Shown here piece by piece: positions 15,699 through 26,676 of a DNA stretch of 64,000 nucleotides. The notes under the pieces were generated by a model. That model did not search any database. It had not been told where the DNA came from and saw nothing but the letters and a program-made list of their open reading frames with translations. The translations under genes and the position numbers were made by a program. The DNA comes from an uncultured Pseudomonadota bacterium (GTDB taxonomy: Bacteria; Pseudomonadota; Gammaproteobacteria; Steroidobacterales; Steroidobacteraceae). Where the stretch lies: contig CAIKZZ010000046.1 of the NCBI GenBank assembly GCA_903832085.1, positions 1 through 64,000 on the forward strand. The letters are read 5' to 3'. Numbering within the stretch: position 1 is the first letter of the stretch; every line of letters begins with the position of its first letter.

Positions 15699-15771
15699 TA
15701 TAGTTTTATGTAATTGTCGAAGTTCCTTTTATTGTTTTTTTACCAACTACTTATTTTTGAGGTACTGAGCT

Positions 15772-16962
15772 GTGTCTAAGGAAAAATTCCAGCGTACGAA
15801 GCCGCACGTGAACGTGGGGACGATTGGGCACGTTGACCATGGGAAGACGACGCTGACGGCGGCGCTGACCAAGGTGATGGCGGAGAAGCATGGCGGCGAG
15901 TTTAAGGCGTACGACCAGATTGACAAGGCGCCGGAAGAGAAGGCGCGTGGTATTACGATTAGCACGGCGCACGTGGAGTATCAGAGTGACAACCGTCACT
16001 ACGCGCACGTGGATTGTCCTGGGCATGCGGATTATGTGAAGAACATGATTACGGGTGCGGCGCAGATGGACGGGGCGATTTTGGTGTGTTCAGCGGCGGA
16101 CGGCCCGATGCCGCAGACGCGCGAGCACATTTTGTTAGCGCGTCAGGTGGGCGTGCCGTACATTGTGGTGTTTTTGAACAAAGCGGACATGGTGGATGAC
16201 GCCGAGCTGTTGGAGCTGGTGGAGATGGAAGTTCGCGAGTTGCTGTCGAAGTACAACTTCCCTGGCGATGACACGCCGATTGTGAAGGGTTCGGCGCTGA
16301 AGGCGCTGGAAGGGGACATGAGTCCGATTGGCGTACCGGCGGTGATTCAGCTGGTGGAGGAGATGGACCGTTATATTCCGGTGCCGGAGCGCGCGGTAGA
16401 CGGTGCGTTCTTGATGCCAGTGGAGGACGTGTTTTCGATTTCGGGCCGTGGCACTGTGGTGACAGGCCGTATTGAGCGCGGGATTGTGAAGGTGAACGAG
16501 GAAGTGGAGATTGTTGGTATTCGTGACACGACGAAGACGATTTGCACGGGTGTGGAGATGTTCCGCAAGTTATTGGATGAGGGTCAGGCTGGCGACAACG
16601 TGGGTGTGCTGCTGCGCGGCACGAAGCGTGAGGACGTGGAGCGTGGCCAGGTGTTATGCAAGCCCGGTTCGATCAAGCCGCACACGAAGTTTGAGTGTGA
16701 GGTGTATGTGCTGACGAAGGAAGAGGGTGGACGTCACACGCCGTTTTTCAAGGGGTATCGGCCGCAGTTTTACTTCCGCACGACGGACGTGACTGGGAAC
16801 GTGCAGTTACCGGAGGGCGTGGAGATGGTGATGCCGGGTGACAACATCAAGATGGTGGTTGAGTTGATCAACCCGATTGCGATGGAAGAGGGGCTGCGTT
16901 TTGCGATCCGTGAGGGTGGCAGAACCGTCGGCGCCGGCGTCGTCTCGAAGGTCGTTTTGTAA
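15772..16962 (+). CDS. tuf: Elongation factor Tu (second copy, complete)
   Basis: [35 protein letters not shown]; 396 aa; GTG start. Confidence 0.99.
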   Translation: MSKEKFQRTKPHVNVGTIGHVDHGKTTLTAALTKVMAEKHGGEFKAYDQIDKAPEEKARGITISTAHVEYQSDNRHYAHVDCPGHADYVKNMITGAAQMDGAILVCSAADGPMPQTREHILLARQVGVPYIVVFLNKADMVDDAELLELVEMEVRELLSKYNFPGDDTPIVKGSALKALEGDMSPIGVPAVIQLVEEMDRYIPVPERAVDGAFLMPVEDVFSISGRGTVVTGRIERGIVKVNEEVEIVGIRDTTKTICTGVEMFRKLLDEGQAGDNVGVLLRGTKREDVERGQVLCKPGSIKPHTKFECEVYVLTKEEGGRHTPFFKGYRPQFYFRTTDVTGNVQLPEGVEMVMPGDNIKMVVELINPIAMEEGLRFAIREGGRTVGAGVVSKVVL

Positions 16963-16968
16963 AAAGTC

Positions 16969-16997
16969 GTGAAATCCTGCGGCGGGGCGCGTACACT
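16969..16997 (+). promoter_or_regulatory. Putative promoter for S10 operon
   Basis: GTGAAA-N17-TACACT between tuf and rpsJ. Confidence 0.4.
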
Positions 16998-17076
16998 GCG
17001 CGGCCCGCCGCTAGACGACGGGTATTAATTCGCAGGTTTTGAATGAACCTGTAGTTCTTTGACCAAGAGGTCCGTA

Positions 17077-17388
17077 ATGGCTAATCAGAACATTCGCATA
17101 CGCCTTAAAGCCTTCGATCACCGCCTGATCGATACCTCGGCTAAAGAGATCGTGGAGACCGCAAAGCGCACTGGTGCGACCGTGCGGGGCCCCATCCCTT
17201 TGCCTACGAAAATGGAGCGTTTTACGCTTCTGGTGGCCCCTCACGGCGATAAAGACGCCCGAGATCAGTACGAAATCCGTACCCACAAGCGGCTCATGGA
17301 CATCCTGCACCCGACCGACAAGACGGTCGATGCGCTGATGAAGCTCGAGCTGCCTGCGGGCGTGGACGTCCAGATCAAGCTGAACTGA
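17077..17388 (+). CDS. rpsJ: 30S ribosomal protein S10
   Basis: [45 protein letters not shown]. Confidence 0.98.
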   Translation: MANQNIRIRLKAFDHRLIDTSAKEIVETAKRTGATVRGPIPLPTKMERFTLLVAPHGDKDARDQYEIRTHKRLMDILHPTDKTVDALMKLELPAGVDVQIKLN

Positions 17389-17393
17389 GGTGA

Positions 17394-17411
17394 TGGGCCT
17401 CGCGAGGCCCA
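17394..17411 (+). repeat. 18-bp perfect palindrome after rpsJ
   Basis: TGGGCCTCGCGAGGCCCA is its own reverse complement. Confidence 0.8.
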
Positions 17412-17452
17412 GTGATTCGTAGTTTTAGCCGGTTTTGGCCTTGCAAAAAGAT

Positions 17453-17478
17453 GAGCCGCTGATTAATATAGGCGGCTC
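17453..17478 (+). promoter_or_regulatory. Hairpin in rpsJ-rplC intergenic
   Basis: GAGCCGC...GCGGCTC, 7-bp arms, 12-nt loop. Confidence 0.45.
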
Positions 17479-17699
17479 ACTTCGGTTCGCCTGCCCAGGC
17501 GCGCTGCCCGAAGGTCGATCCAGACAGTCGCATTGCAGCAAAGAGCTGCTGTAGACGCGGGGTCGATACCACGGAGTGGTTTCTGGGACGGACGGTGTGT
17601 GATTGAAATGGACGCTGTTGACTGCCGCTGTGGTGGTCGGGAGCGGTGACGAAGTTCCGGTTGCCAATTGTAGTGACCGGACGTAAAGAGGAAGACCCA

Positions 17700-18392
17700 A
17701 TGAGTCTTAAATCTGGCTTGGGGCTGGTAGGCCGCAAGCGTGGCATGACGCGCATCTTTACTGATGCCGGCGAGACGGTCCCTGTGACCGTTATCGAAGC
17801 GTTGCCCAATCGTGTTGCTCAAGTCAAAACACCCGAAATCGATGGTTACCGCTCAGTGCAGGTGGCGTTCGGTACACAACGCGTCTCGCGCTTGTCCAAA
17901 GCTGTGCAGGGCCACTACGCCAAAGCCAATGTGGCTCCAGGTGAAAAGTTGGTTGAGTTTCGTCTGTCTGGCACGGATGGCGCCGAACTCGGTGCTGGTA
18001 ACGAAATTAAAGTGGATATGTTCACCGTCGGCCAAATTGTCGACGTGACCGGTACCACCATGGGTAAAGGCTATGCCGGTGTGATGAAGCGGCATAACTT
18101 CGCTGGCGGCATGGCGACGCACGGAGCGTCTGTGTCGCACCGCGTACCAGGCTCTATTGGCCAGCGCCAAACACCGGGACGGGTGTTTCAGGGTAAGCGC
18201 ATGTCGGGTCACATGGGCGTGCAGCGTCGCACCATGGAAAACTTACGCGTTGTGGAAGTGGATACTGAGCGGAATTTGCTGCTCATCCGTGGCGCAGTGC
18301 CTGGAACTGAGGGTGGAACGGTCATCGTTCGCCCATCCGTCAAGGCCAAAGGTCAGGCGCGCCGCGTTCGGCTGCAGTCGGCCAAGAAGTAA
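17700..18392 (+). CDS. rplC: 50S ribosomal protein L3
   Basis: [37 protein letters not shown] 17700 with AGAGGAAG upstream. Confidence 0.97.
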   Translation: MSLKSGLGLVGRKRGMTRIFTDAGETVPVTVIEALPNRVAQVKTPEIDGYRSVQVAFGTQRVSRLSKAVQGHYAKANVAPGEKLVEFRLSGTDGAELGAGNEIKVDMFTVGQIVDVTGTTMGKGYAGVMKRHNFAGGMATHGASVSHRVPGSIGQRQTPGRVFQGKRMSGHMGVQRRTMENLRVVEVDTERNLLLIRGAVPGTEGGTVIVRPSVKAKGQARRVRLQSAKK

Positions 18393-18406
18393 CCGGGGGC
18401 AGCCAC

Positions 18407-19021
18407 ATGAAACTTAAGGTTGTAAATGCCGGTGGCGCACCTGCGGAGCTTGAGCTCGCAGATGCTGCGTTCGACCGCGAATTTAATGAAACGCTCGTGC
18501 ACCAGGTCATTACCGCTTATATGGCCGCCGGTCGCTCAGGCACTAAAGCACAGAAAACCCGCGCTGAAGTGCGCGGCGGTGGGCGCAAGCCGTGGAACCA
18601 AAAAGGCTCCGGTAGCGCGCGTGCAGGCTCCATCCGTAGTCCGATCTGGGTCGGCGGTGGTCGCGCGTTTGCAGCGAAGCCGCGTGACTATAGCCAGAAG
18701 GTCAATCGCAAGATGTACCGTGGCGCGTTGCGCGCGATGCTCTCAGAGCTCGCTCGCACAAATGCGCTGGTGGTGACCCAGTCATTGGAGCTTGAGGCTC
18801 CAAAGACCAAGTTGCTGGTAACGCAGTTAGCGGCGCTCGGTTTGGAAAAGGTACTTATTTTGGTCGAGGCCTTTGAGGAAAAGCTGTTTCTGGCAGCGCG
18901 CAATTTGCCGCACGTTGAAGTGCTTGCGGTCGCCCAGCTTGATCCTGTCAGCCTTGCCCGTCATGGAAAAGTGCTTGCCACTGTCGGCGCACTTAAGATG
19001 CTTGAGGAGCGCCTAGTATGA
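18407..19021 (+). CDS. rplD: 50S ribosomal protein L4
   Basis: [45 protein letters not shown]. Confidence 0.97.
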   Translation: MKLKVVNAGGAPAELELADAAFDREFNETLVHQVITAYMAAGRSGTKAQKTRAEVRGGGRKPWNQKGSGSARAGSIRSPIWVGGGRAFAAKPRDYSQKVNRKMYRGALRAMLSELARTNALVVTQSLELEAPKTKLLVTQLAALGLEKVLILVEAFEEKLFLAARNLPHVEVLAVAQLDPVSLARHGKVLATVGALKMLEERLV

Positions 19022-19347
19022 GCGCAGCCAACAACAAGCCTGTGAAGGCAAGTGAGCGACTGATCAATTTGTTGCTTGCGCCGCACGTATCTGAAAAAGC
19101 TGCGCGCGTCACAGAAAAAGCAAACCACTATGTGTTTCGTGTGCGCACTGACGCGACCAAGCCGGAGATTCGTGCAGCTGTAAAGCTCATGTTCAACGTC
19201 GAGGTCTTGGCAGTACAAGTCGTCAATGTTGGCGGCAAAGAAAAGCGCTTTGGTAGCACAATCGGCCGACGTTCTGACTGGAAAAAGGCTTACATCAGCC
19301 TAAAAGCCGGTGAGACCATCGACTTCACCGGCAGCGTAAAAGCCTGA
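19018..19347 (+). CDS. rplW: 50S ribosomal protein L23
   Basis: [24 protein letters not shown]...; overlaps rplD by ATGA. Confidence 0.97.
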   Translation: MSAANNKPVKASERLINLLLAPHVSEKAARVTEKANHYVFRVRTDATKPEIRAAVKLMFNVEVLAVQVVNVGGKEKRFGSTIGRRSDWKKAYISLKAGETIDFTGSVKA

Positions 19348-19369
19348 GCCGGCCAGAAGGACTAGACCC

Positions 19370-20197
19370 ATGCCAATGATTAAATTACGACCGACCTCAC
19401 CTGGTGCGCGCTTTGTAGTGAAGCCGGACCGCTCGCATCTGTACAAGGGCAAAGGCCACGCGCCGTTGCTTGTTTCGCAGAACTCGACGGGTGCTCGCAA
19501 TAGTTCGGGTCGTATCACCACCCGTCATCGCGGCGGTGGACACAAACAGAAATATCGCATCGTTGACTTTCGTCGTGACAAAGACGGCATCGTCGGCGTT
19601 GTGGAGCGTATTGAATACGATCCGAACCGTAGTGCTCACATCGCACTTGTTCTATACAAGGACGGCGAGCGCCGTTACATCCTTGCGCCTAAGGGTTTGG
19701 CTGTCGGTGGTGAAGTGTTATCGGGTCCTGAGGCGCCGTTCAAACCAGGCAATGCCATGCAGTTTCGCAGCATTCCCGTCGGTAGTTCGGTACACAACAT
19801 TGAGCTGAAGCCTGGCAAGGGTGGTCAAATTGCCCGCGCTGCAGGTAGCTCAGCCCAGTTCGCCGCACGCGACGGGCTGCAGGCACTGATTCGTTTGAAG
19901 TCTGGTGAGATTCGTAAGGTCCACATCGATTGCCGCGCCACGATTGGCGAGGTCGGTAATGACGAGCACAACCTGCGCGTCTTCGGTAAGGCGGGTGCCA
20001 AGCGTTGGCGCGGCATTCGACCGACAGTGCGCGGTGTAGTCATGAACCCGGTTGACCATCCACACGGTGGTGGTGAAGGCAAATCGGGACAGGGTAATCC
20101 GCATCCGGTTTCGCCATGGGGTTGGCAGACCAAGGGTAAGAAGACCCGTCACAACAAGCGCACGAGTTCATCCATCGTGCAGCGACGCAAAAAGTAA
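19370..20197 (+). CDS. rplB: 50S ribosomal protein L2
   Basis: [37 protein letters not shown]-like motif. Confidence 0.98.
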   Translation: MPMIKLRPTSPGARFVVKPDRSHLYKGKGHAPLLVSQNSTGARNSSGRITTRHRGGGHKQKYRIVDFRRDKDGIVGVVERIEYDPNRSAHIALVLYKDGERRYILAPKGLAVGGEVLSGPEAPFKPGNAMQFRSIPVGSSVHNIELKPGKGGQIARAAGSSAQFAARDGLQALIRLKSGEIRKVHIDCRATIGEVGNDEHNLRVFGKAGAKRWRGIRPTVRGVVMNPVDHPHGGGEGKSGQGNPHPVSPWGWQTKGKKTRHNKRTSSSIVQRRKK

Positions 20198-20212
20198 CGC
20201 GAGGGTCAAACT

Positions 20213-20491
20213 GTGCCACGTTCACTGAAAAAAGGCCCATTCGTCGACTTGCCACTTGCGAAGAAAGTGGAAGTTGCTGTGGCTAAAAATGACCGCCGTC
20301 CGATCAAGACGTGGTCACGACGTTCAATGGTCACGCCAGAGATGGTCGGGCTCACCATTGCCGTACACAACGGGCGTAACCATGTTCCAGTGCTTATGAC
20401 TGAAAATATGGTTGGTCACAAACTCGGCGAATTTGCTCCGACGCGTACCTTTAAGGCGCACGGCGGCGATCGCAAATCGTCGGCGGAGTAA
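20213..20491 (+). CDS. rpsS: 30S ribosomal protein S19
   Basis: [26 protein letters not shown] start. Confidence 0.98.
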   Translation: MPRSLKKGPFVDLPLAKKVEVAVAKNDRRPIKTWSRRSMVTPEMVGLTIAVHNGRNHVPVLMTENMVGHKLGEFAPTRTFKAHGGDRKSSAE

Positions 20492-20494
20492 ACA

Positions 20495-20833
20495 ATGCAG
20501 ACCTACGCAAAACATATGAACGCGCGTATTTCGCCACAGAAGTGCCGACTGGTTGCTGATGTAGTGCGTGGTAAGCCAGTTGGCCAAGCGCTCGCGATCT
20601 TGCGCTTCATGCCTAAGAAAGGCGCTGAGTTGGTTCGCAAGGTACTTGAGTCTGCAATTGCTAATGCAGAGCACAACCACAACGCGGACATTGATGCGCT
20701 GATTTTGTCGCGTATCGAAGTCGACACTGCGCCAGTTTTAAAGCGGTTTACTGCGAATGCAAAAGGCCGCGGCAACCGTATCGTAAAGCGTAACAGTCAC
20801 ATCGCGGTCTACGTCGCGGACGCGGCTAAATAG
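20495..20833 (+). CDS. rplV: 50S ribosomal protein L22
   Basis: [27 protein letters not shown]. Confidence 0.97.
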   Translation: MQTYAKHMNARISPQKCRLVADVVRGKPVGQALAILRFMPKKGAELVRKVLESAIANAEHNHNADIDALILSRIEVDTAPVLKRFTANAKGRGNRIVKRNSHIAVYVADAAK

Positions 20834-20852
20834 GCTGAGGACGAGAGAAACT

Positions 20853-21563
20853 ATGGGCCAAAAAGTCAATCCGATCGGCATCCGCTTAGGAATCACCCGT
20901 GACTGGACTTCCAAGTGGTACGCCCACTCGAAGAATTTCGCGAGTCTGTTGCACACAGACGCCTTGGTGCGTGGATTTTTAAAGAAGCGTCTTGCCGAGG
21001 CATCGATTAGCCGTATTCAGATCGAGCGCGCAGCGCGTCGAGTCAACATCACGATACACACGGCGCGGCCTGGTATCGTGATTGGTAAGAAGGGCGAGGA
21101 TATTGAGAAGGTTCGCATTGAAGTGGCGCGCCTTTTGACTCTGCCGACGCAAGACGTGCGTCTGAATATTGCAGAGATTCGTAAGCCCGAGCTTGACGCC
21201 CAGCTAGTGGCGGAAGGCATCGCGCAGCAGATTGAGAAGCGCGTTATGTTCCGCCGCGCGATGAAGCGTTCGGTCACGAACACCATGCGCAGCGGTGCTT
21301 TGGGAATCAAGGTGCGTGCATCGGGTCGCTTAAATGGCGCCGAGATTGCGCGTACTGAGTGGAGTCGTGAGGGTCGCATCCCTCTGCACACATTCCGTGC
21401 AGATATTGATTATGGTTTTGCTGAAGCGAAAACCACCTATGGATTGATCGGCGTCAAAGTCTGGATCTTCAAGGGTGAAATTTTCGATAAGGCAACCTTG
21501 GAAGCGCAGGCAGCGGAAGCTGCGTTTGTGGCAGCAGCGCCTGAGGCGGCTCCAGCGGCTTAA
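20853..21563 (+). CDS. rpsC: 30S ribosomal protein S3
   Basis: [24 protein letters not shown]. Confidence 0.98.
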   Translation: MGQKVNPIGIRLGITRDWTSKWYAHSKNFASLLHTDALVRGFLKKRLAEASISRIQIERAARRVNITIHTARPGIVIGKKGEDIEKVRIEVARLLTLPTQDVRLNIAEIRKPELDAQLVAEGIAQQIEKRVMFRRAMKRSVTNTMRSGALGIKVRASGRLNGAEIARTEWSREGRIPLHTFRADIDYGFAEAKTTYGLIGVKVWIFKGEIFDKATLEAQAAEAAFVAAAPEAAPAA

Positions 21564-21589
21564 TGCCTCTGTAGCTAGGAGATAACTTT

Positions 21590-22003
21590 ATGATGCAACC
21601 AAAGCGTACTAAGTACCGCAAACAGTTCAAGGGCACGAACTCGGGCTCCGCGCACCGCGGTAGCACCGTGGCGTTTGGCGAGTACGCGCTGAAAGCGACT
21701 GATCGTGGCCGCATGACTTCACGTGAGATTGAAGCAGCGCGTCGCGCGATGACACGTCACGTGAAGCGTGGCGGACAAATCTGGATTCGGGTATTTCCTG
21801 ATATCCCCGTCACTGCGAAGCCCCTAGAGGTTCGTATGGGTAGCGGTAAGGGAAACGTCGAGTACTGGGTGGCGCGCGTGTTGCCTGGGAAGATTTTGTT
21901 CGAGATGGAAGGCATTAGTGAGGCGGACGCGCGTGAAGCGTTTCGACTTGCCGCCGCCAAGCTATCTTTGCCGACCATGTTCGTTAAGCGTCAGATTCGC
22001 TAA
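21590..22003 (+). CDS. rplP: 50S ribosomal protein L16
   Basis: [31 protein letters not shown] (start could be 21593). Confidence 0.98.
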   Translation: MMQPKRTKYRKQFKGTNSGSAHRGSTVAFGEYALKATDRGRMTSREIEAARRAMTRHVKRGGQIWIRVFPDIPVTAKPLEVRMGSGKGNVEYWVARVLPGKILFEMEGISEADAREAFRLAAAKLSLPTMFVKRQIR

Positions 22004-22025
22004 GCGCGGATCTTGAGGAACACCG

Positions 22026-22229
22026 ATGAGCTTTAAGGATATTGTGAATAAAACGCCGGCTGAGTTGCAGGAAGAACTCCTGAAGCTGCGCCGTGAGCAG
22101 TTTAATTTACGGATGGCCGCGGCTGTGGGGCAACCCGCGAAGCCCGATCAGTTCGGCAAAGTGCGCAAGACCATTGCACGCGTAAAGACCGCGCTTAACC
22201 AGCAGACGCGTGTCGGAGGTAAGGCCTGA
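22026..22229 (+). CDS. rpmC: 50S ribosomal protein L29
   Basis: [24 protein letters not shown]. Confidence 0.96.
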   Translation: MSFKDIVNKTPAELQEELLKLRREQFNLRMAAAVGQPAKPDQFGKVRKTIARVKTALNQQTRVGGKA

Positions 22230-22513
22230 TGTCCGCAGAGAGTTCAACAGCAGCTACGGTCGCAGCGAGCGAGCGCACGCTGACGGGTCGCGTTGTCAGC
22301 AACAAGATGGATAAAACCATCTCGGTCGCGGTCGAGCGTCTTATCAAGCACTCGGCCTATGGTAAGTACGTGCGCCGTACAACCAAGCTGCTGGCGCACG
22401 ATGAGCAGAATGAATGCAAAGAGGGCGACACGGTGTCGATTTCACCGTGCCGGCCATTATCGCGACGCAAGAGCTGGACTCTTGTGCGTGTCGTTGAGCG
22501 CGGCGAGCGCTGA
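22229..22513 (+). CDS. rpsQ: 30S ribosomal protein S17
   Basis: [44 protein letters not shown]. Confidence 0.97.
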   Translation: MSAESSTAATVAASERTLTGRVVSNKMDKTISVAVERLIKHSAYGKYVRRTTKLLAHDEQNECKEGDTVSISPCRPLSRRKSWTLVRVVERGER

Positions 22514-22534
22514 TAGTCTTAGGGAACATCGATA

Positions 22535-22903
22535 ATGATTCAGATGCGAACCTTGCTAGCGGCAGCTGATAACAGCGGTGCGCGTAGCCTCATGTGTATT
22601 AAGGTGCTTGGTGGTTCCAAGCGTCGTTACGCCAGCGTTGGCGATGTCATTAAGGTGAGCGTTAAAGACGCAATCCCACGTGGCAAAGTCAAAAAGGGCG
22701 AAGTGTATGACGCCGTTGTCGTGCGCACCCGCTTCGGCGTGCGTCGCGCTGATGGCTCGCTCATTCGCTTTGATGGTAATGCGGCTGTGCTGCTTACCAA
22801 CAAACTCGAGCCAATTGGCACTCGTATTTTTGGACCAGTGACACGTGAGCTGCGTAATGCGCAGTTCATGAAGATTATCTCGCTTGCGCCAGAGGTCCTT
22901 TAA
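22535..22903 (+). CDS. rplN: 50S ribosomal protein L14
   Basis: [37 protein letters not shown]. Confidence 0.98.
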   Translation: MIQMRTLLAAADNSGARSLMCIKVLGGSKRRYASVGDVIKVSVKDAIPRGKVKKGEVYDAVVVRTRFGVRRADGSLIRFDGNAAVLLTNKLEPIGTRIFGPVTRELRNAQFMKIISLAPEVL

Positions 22904-22935
22904 GGACCCGTCGCCAGAGAGGCTAGGAACAGCAT

Positions 22936-23253
22936 ATGCAAAGAATTCGTAAAGGCGACCAGGTCATTGTGACCACCGGTCGTGACAAAGGGCGCCAGGG
23001 CACCGTGATACGTGCACTCGATGATAACCGCGTGGTGATCGAGAACGTGAATATGGTGAAGAAGCACCAGAAGCCGAATCCGCAGATGGGCAACCAAGGC
23101 GGCATCGTGCAGAAGGAAGCATCGGTTCACCTATCGAACGTGGCTCTTTACAACCCGGCGACGAAGAAGGCTGATCGCGTAGCGTTTAAAACGCTTGATG
23201 ACGGTCGCAAGGTGCGTGTTTTCAAGTCGAACGGAGAGGTCGTCGACGCTTAA
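22936..23253 (+). CDS. rplX: 50S ribosomal protein L24
   Basis: [28 protein letters not shown]. Confidence 0.97.
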   Translation: MQRIRKGDQVIVTTGRDKGRQGTVIRALDDNRVVIENVNMVKKHQKPNPQMGNQGGIVQKEASVHLSNVALYNPATKKADRVAFKTLDDGRKVRVFKSNGEVVDA

Positions 23254-23292
23254 GCGTCGGTGCCTCACTAACCGCATACAGGACTTAACTTG

Positions 23293-23832
23293 ATGGCCAG
23301 GCTTAAACAATTTTACCGCGAGACGGTTGTACCCCAGCTAATGAAAGAGCTGGAGTGCAAAAACCCAATGCAGGTCCCAAAGATCGAGAAAATCACGATC
23401 AATATGGGCGTGGGCGAAGCCGTGTCTGACAAAAAGCTGATGGATAATGCCGTTGCTGATCTGATCAAGATCACAGGCCAAAAGCCGCTGTTGTGCAAAT
23501 CGAAAAAGTCGATTGCCTCTTTCAAGCTGCGCGAGGGTCTCGCAATCGGTGCGAAAGTGACCTTGCGTGGTGAGCGCATGTACGAGTTTTTGGATCGCTT
23601 AATCAGCATTGCAATGCCGCGAATTCGGGACTTCCGCGGCGTGTCAGCGCGCGCGTTTGATGGCCGTGGCAACTACAATTTCGGTGTCAAAGAGCAGATC
23701 ATTTTCCCGGAAATCCAATACGACCAGATCGACAAGATCCGGGGTATGGATATCACGATCACAACGACGGCGATGGACGATAAAGCTGGGCGCGCGCTTT
23801 TAGCGGCGTTTAGTTTTCCGTTCCGTAAGTAA
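23293..23832 (+). CDS. rplE: 50S ribosomal protein L5
   Basis: [40 protein letters not shown]. Confidence 0.98.
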   Translation: MARLKQFYRETVVPQLMKELECKNPMQVPKIEKITINMGVGEAVSDKKLMDNAVADLIKITGQKPLLCKSKKSIASFKLREGLAIGAKVTLRGERMYEFLDRLISIAMPRIRDFRGVSARAFDGRGNYNFGVKEQIIFPEIQYDQIDKIRGMDITITTTAMDDKAGRALLAAFSFPFRK

Positions 23833-23848
23833 TCTAAAGGTAACGGCA

Positions 23849-24154
23849 ATGGCCAAGACCAACATGCTGGAGCGCGAGAAGCGCCGCCAGGCTCTCGCTA
23901 AGAAGCACGCAGCAAAGCGCGCTAAGCTTAGAGAAGTAATTCGCAACCCGCGCAGCACCGCCGATCAAAAGGCGACTGCTCAAGAGGCGTTGCAAAAAAT
24001 GCCACGCGACTCCAATCCGAATCGCCAGCGTAATCGCTGCAGCGAGACTGGTCGGCCGCGTGGTGTATACCGCAAGTTTGGATTGGCGCGCACGAAGCTG
24101 CGCGAGTCCATGATGCGCGGTGAGATTCCTGGATTAAGCAAGGCAAGCTGGTGA
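23849..24154 (+). CDS. rpsN: 30S ribosomal protein S14 (zinc-independent form)
   Basis: [49 protein letters not shown]. Confidence 0.97.
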   Translation: MAKTNMLEREKRRQALAKKHAAKRAKLREVIRNPRSTADQKATAQEALQKMPRDSNPNRQRNRCSETGRPRGVYRKFGLARTKLRESMMRGEIPGLSKASW

Positions 24155-24164
24155 GGACGCATCA

Positions 24165-24560
24165 ATGAGCATGACCGATCCAATTGCTGATTTCATCACA
24201 CGTATCCGTAACGGCCAGTCCGCGCGGAAAGTCGAAGTGAGTTGTGCAAGTTCCAAAGCAAAGCTTGCCATTGCGAAAGTGTTGCGTGATGAAGGCTATA
24301 TCGCTGGTTTCGCGACGGCTGCCGAGGGTGGCAAGGCGACGCTTACGGTGAAGCTTAAGTATCACGAAGGCCGCCCGGTGATTGAGCGCATTGAGCGCGT
24401 CAGCCGACCGGGATTGCGCGCCTATCGCGGCAAGGCCGCGTTACCAAAGATCCTTGGCGGACTTGGTATCGCGATCGTGTCGACCTCGCGTGGTGTCATG
24501 ACAGATCGTCAGGCACGCGCTGCGGGTGAGGGCGGCGAAGTCCTGTGTGTGGTTTCCTGA
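24165..24560 (+). CDS. rpsH: 30S ribosomal protein S8
   Basis: [40 protein letters not shown] (start could be 24171). Confidence 0.97.
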   Translation: MSMTDPIADFITRIRNGQSARKVEVSCASSKAKLAIAKVLRDEGYIAGFATAAEGGKATLTVKLKYHEGRPVIERIERVSRPGLRAYRGKAALPKILGGLGIAIVSTSRGVMTDRQARAAGEGGEVLCVVS

Positions 24561-24570
24561 GGTTATCGAC

Positions 24571-25098
24571 ATGTCACGAGTCGCAAAAAAACCTGTCGAT
24601 CTTCCAAAAGGCGTAACCGCTACGGTCGCCGATGGAACGGTCACGGTGAAAGGTGCCAAAGGCGCTTTGTCGTTCACGCTTGCACCAGGGATCTCTATCT
24701 CGCAGGTGAGCGATACGCTGACGGTACAGTCTGAGACGGCTGAGCGCGTCATGGTTGCTGGTAGCACGCGCGCCCATCTGGCGAATATGGTGCACGGCGT
24801 CAGTGCTGGCTTCGAGCGCAAGCTTGAGCTGGTCGGTGTTGGTTATCGCGCATCTGTTCAGGGTAAAGCATTGAATTTGACGCTCGGGTTTTCACACCCG
24901 GTCGTTTACGCGGTGCCAGAGGGCATCACGATCGAGACGCCGACACAAACGGAAATTGTTATTAAGGGTACCGACCGCCAGCGTGTGGGGCAGGTAGCCG
25001 CAGACATCCGTGGATATCGTCCGCCAGAGCCTTACAAGGGCAAAGGTGTGCGGTATTCGGGCGAGAAGATCGAGCTCAAGGAAGCTAAGAAGAAGTAG
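24571..25098 (+). CDS. rplF: 50S ribosomal protein L6
   Basis: [47 protein letters not shown]. Confidence 0.98.
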   Translation: MSRVAKKPVDLPKGVTATVADGTVTVKGAKGALSFTLAPGISISQVSDTLTVQSETAERVMVAGSTRAHLANMVHGVSAGFERKLELVGVGYRASVQGKALNLTLGFSHPVVYAVPEGITIETPTQTEIVIKGTDRQRVGQVAADIRGYRPPEPYKGKGVRYSGEKIELKEAKKK

Positions 25099-25104
25099 GT
25101 CGTC

Positions 25105-25470
25105 ATGAAGAAGATCATTGACAAGAAGGGCACTCGCTTACGGCGTGCGGCCCGGACCCGAGCGAAGATTCGTGAACTGCGAGTTGCACGTCTGACGGTA
25201 CATCGTACCCCTCAGCACATGTATGCGCAGATCATCGATGGCGAGGGTGGCAAGGTTTTGGCCAGTGCCTCAACGCTGCAAGACAGCGTGAAGCAAGGGT
25301 TGAAAGGCACTGGAAATGCGGTTGCAGCAGCAGCCGTTGGCAAGGCGATTGCCGAACGTGCGAAGGGTGCAGGTATTACTACTGTTGCATTCGATCGTGC
25401 GGGATTTCGCTATCACGGCCGCGTAAAAGCGTTGGCTGATGCCGCCCGCGAGGGCGGGCTCGTTTTCTAA
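25105..25470 (+). CDS. rplR: 50S ribosomal protein L18
   Basis: [50 protein letters not shown]. Confidence 0.97.
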   Translation: MKKIIDKKGTRLRRAARTRAKIRELRVARLTVHRTPQHMYAQIIDGEGGKVLASASTLQDSVKQGLKGTGNAVAAAAVGKAIAERAKGAGITTVAFDRAGFRYHGRVKALADAAREGGLVF

Positions 25471-25497
25471 TTAAAGACTGCAGGCAGGGATTTCACC

Positions 25498-26004
25498 ATG
25501 GCGAGACCCGACAAGACGGCCAGCGGCGATGACATGATCGAGAAGCTGGTCGCGGTTAACCGCACAGCGAAGGTCGTGAAGGGTGGTAAGCAGTTCGGCT
25601 TTACCGCTCTAACAGTCGTCGGCGACGGAGCCGGAAAAGTGGGCTTTGGTTACGGCAAAGCACGTGAAGTGCCGCTGGCAATCGCGAAAGCGATGATGCA
25701 AGCGCGCAAAAATATGCTTTCCGTGCCGCTGCGCGCTGATTCCATTCACTACGCAATTAAAGGTCGTCATGGGACGACAACTGTCTATATGCAGCCCGCA
25801 TCGGGCGGTACCGGCGTTATTGCTGGTGGCGGTATGCGCGCGGTGTTCGAGTGTGCAGGAGTGCGTAACGTACTGGCGAAGAGCTACGGCTCGCGTAACC
25901 CGATTAACGTTGTGCGCGCCACATTTGATGCGCTTACAAATATTTCTTCGCCAGAAAACATCGCCGCGAAGCGTGGCAAGTCGATTGAAGAAATTCTCAC
26001 CTGA
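25498..26004 (+). CDS. rpsE: 30S ribosomal protein S5
   Basis: [41 protein letters not shown]. Confidence 0.98.
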   Translation: MARPDKTASGDDMIEKLVAVNRTAKVVKGGKQFGFTALTVVGDGAGKVGFGYGKAREVPLAIAKAMMQARKNMLSVPLRADSIHYAIKGRHGTTTVYMQPASGGTGVIAGGGMRAVFECAGVRNVLAKSYGSRNPINVVRATFDALTNISSPENIAAKRGKSIEEILT

Positions 26005-26033
26005 AGGTGTGAATAGATTTAAGGAATGTCTGT

Positions 26034-26216
26034 ATGAGCGGCAAGATCAAAGTGACACAGAAGCGCAGCACCGCAGGGGTGCTCAGAAACATCAGGGCCT
26101 CCGTGCGAGGACTTGGTCTTAGACGTATTGGCCACACGGTCGAGGTGATTGATACGCCAGCAAATCGCGGCATGATCAATGCGGCTTCGCACCTGTTGGC
26201 AGTCGACAAGCCGTAA
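26034..26216 (+). CDS. rpmD: 50S ribosomal protein L30
   Basis: [45 protein letters not shown]. Confidence 0.95.
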   Translation: MSGKIKVTQKRSTAGVLRNIRASVRGLGLRRIGHTVEVIDTPANRGMINAASHLLAVDKP

Positions 26217-26231
26217 ATTCAAGGTATCGCC

Positions 26232-26672
26232 ATGAAACTGAATGACATTCATCCTGCCGAGGGCAGCAAGAAGAACCGCCTGCGCGTAGGTCGCGGCGCG
26301 TCTGCTGGCCAGGGAAAAACGTGTGGTCGCGGCGTCAAGGGACAGCGCGCTCGCAAAGGCGGTTACCACAAGGTCGGCTTCGAAGGCGGCCAGATGCCAC
26401 TGCAGCGGCGCTTGCCTAAAATGGGCTTCCGTTCGAAGGTCAAAGCAACTCGCGCCGAGATCACTCTCGATACGCTGTCCCGCCTGTCTGGTAAGAATGG
26501 TGGTGTGGTGGACCTCGCGACTTTGAAGGCGGCGAGCGCCGTGCCTGCGGGTATCGAGAAGGTCAAAATCATTTTGTCCGGATCGATTGCCGTGGCTGTG
26601 ACCATCAAAGGTCTGCATGCAACGAAGGGTGCGCGGGCTGCGATTGAAGCGGCCGGCGGCCGGTTAGAGTAA
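26232..26672 (+). CDS. rplO: 50S ribosomal protein L15
   Basis: [44 protein letters not shown]. Confidence 0.97.
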   Translation: MKLNDIHPAEGSKKNRLRVGRGASAGQGKTCGRGVKGQRARKGGYHKVGFEGGQMPLQRRLPKMGFRSKVKATRAEITLDTLSRLSGKNGGVVDLATLKAASAVPAGIEKVKIILSGSIAVAVTIKGLHATKGARAAIEAAGGRLE

Positions 26673-26676
26673 GACG

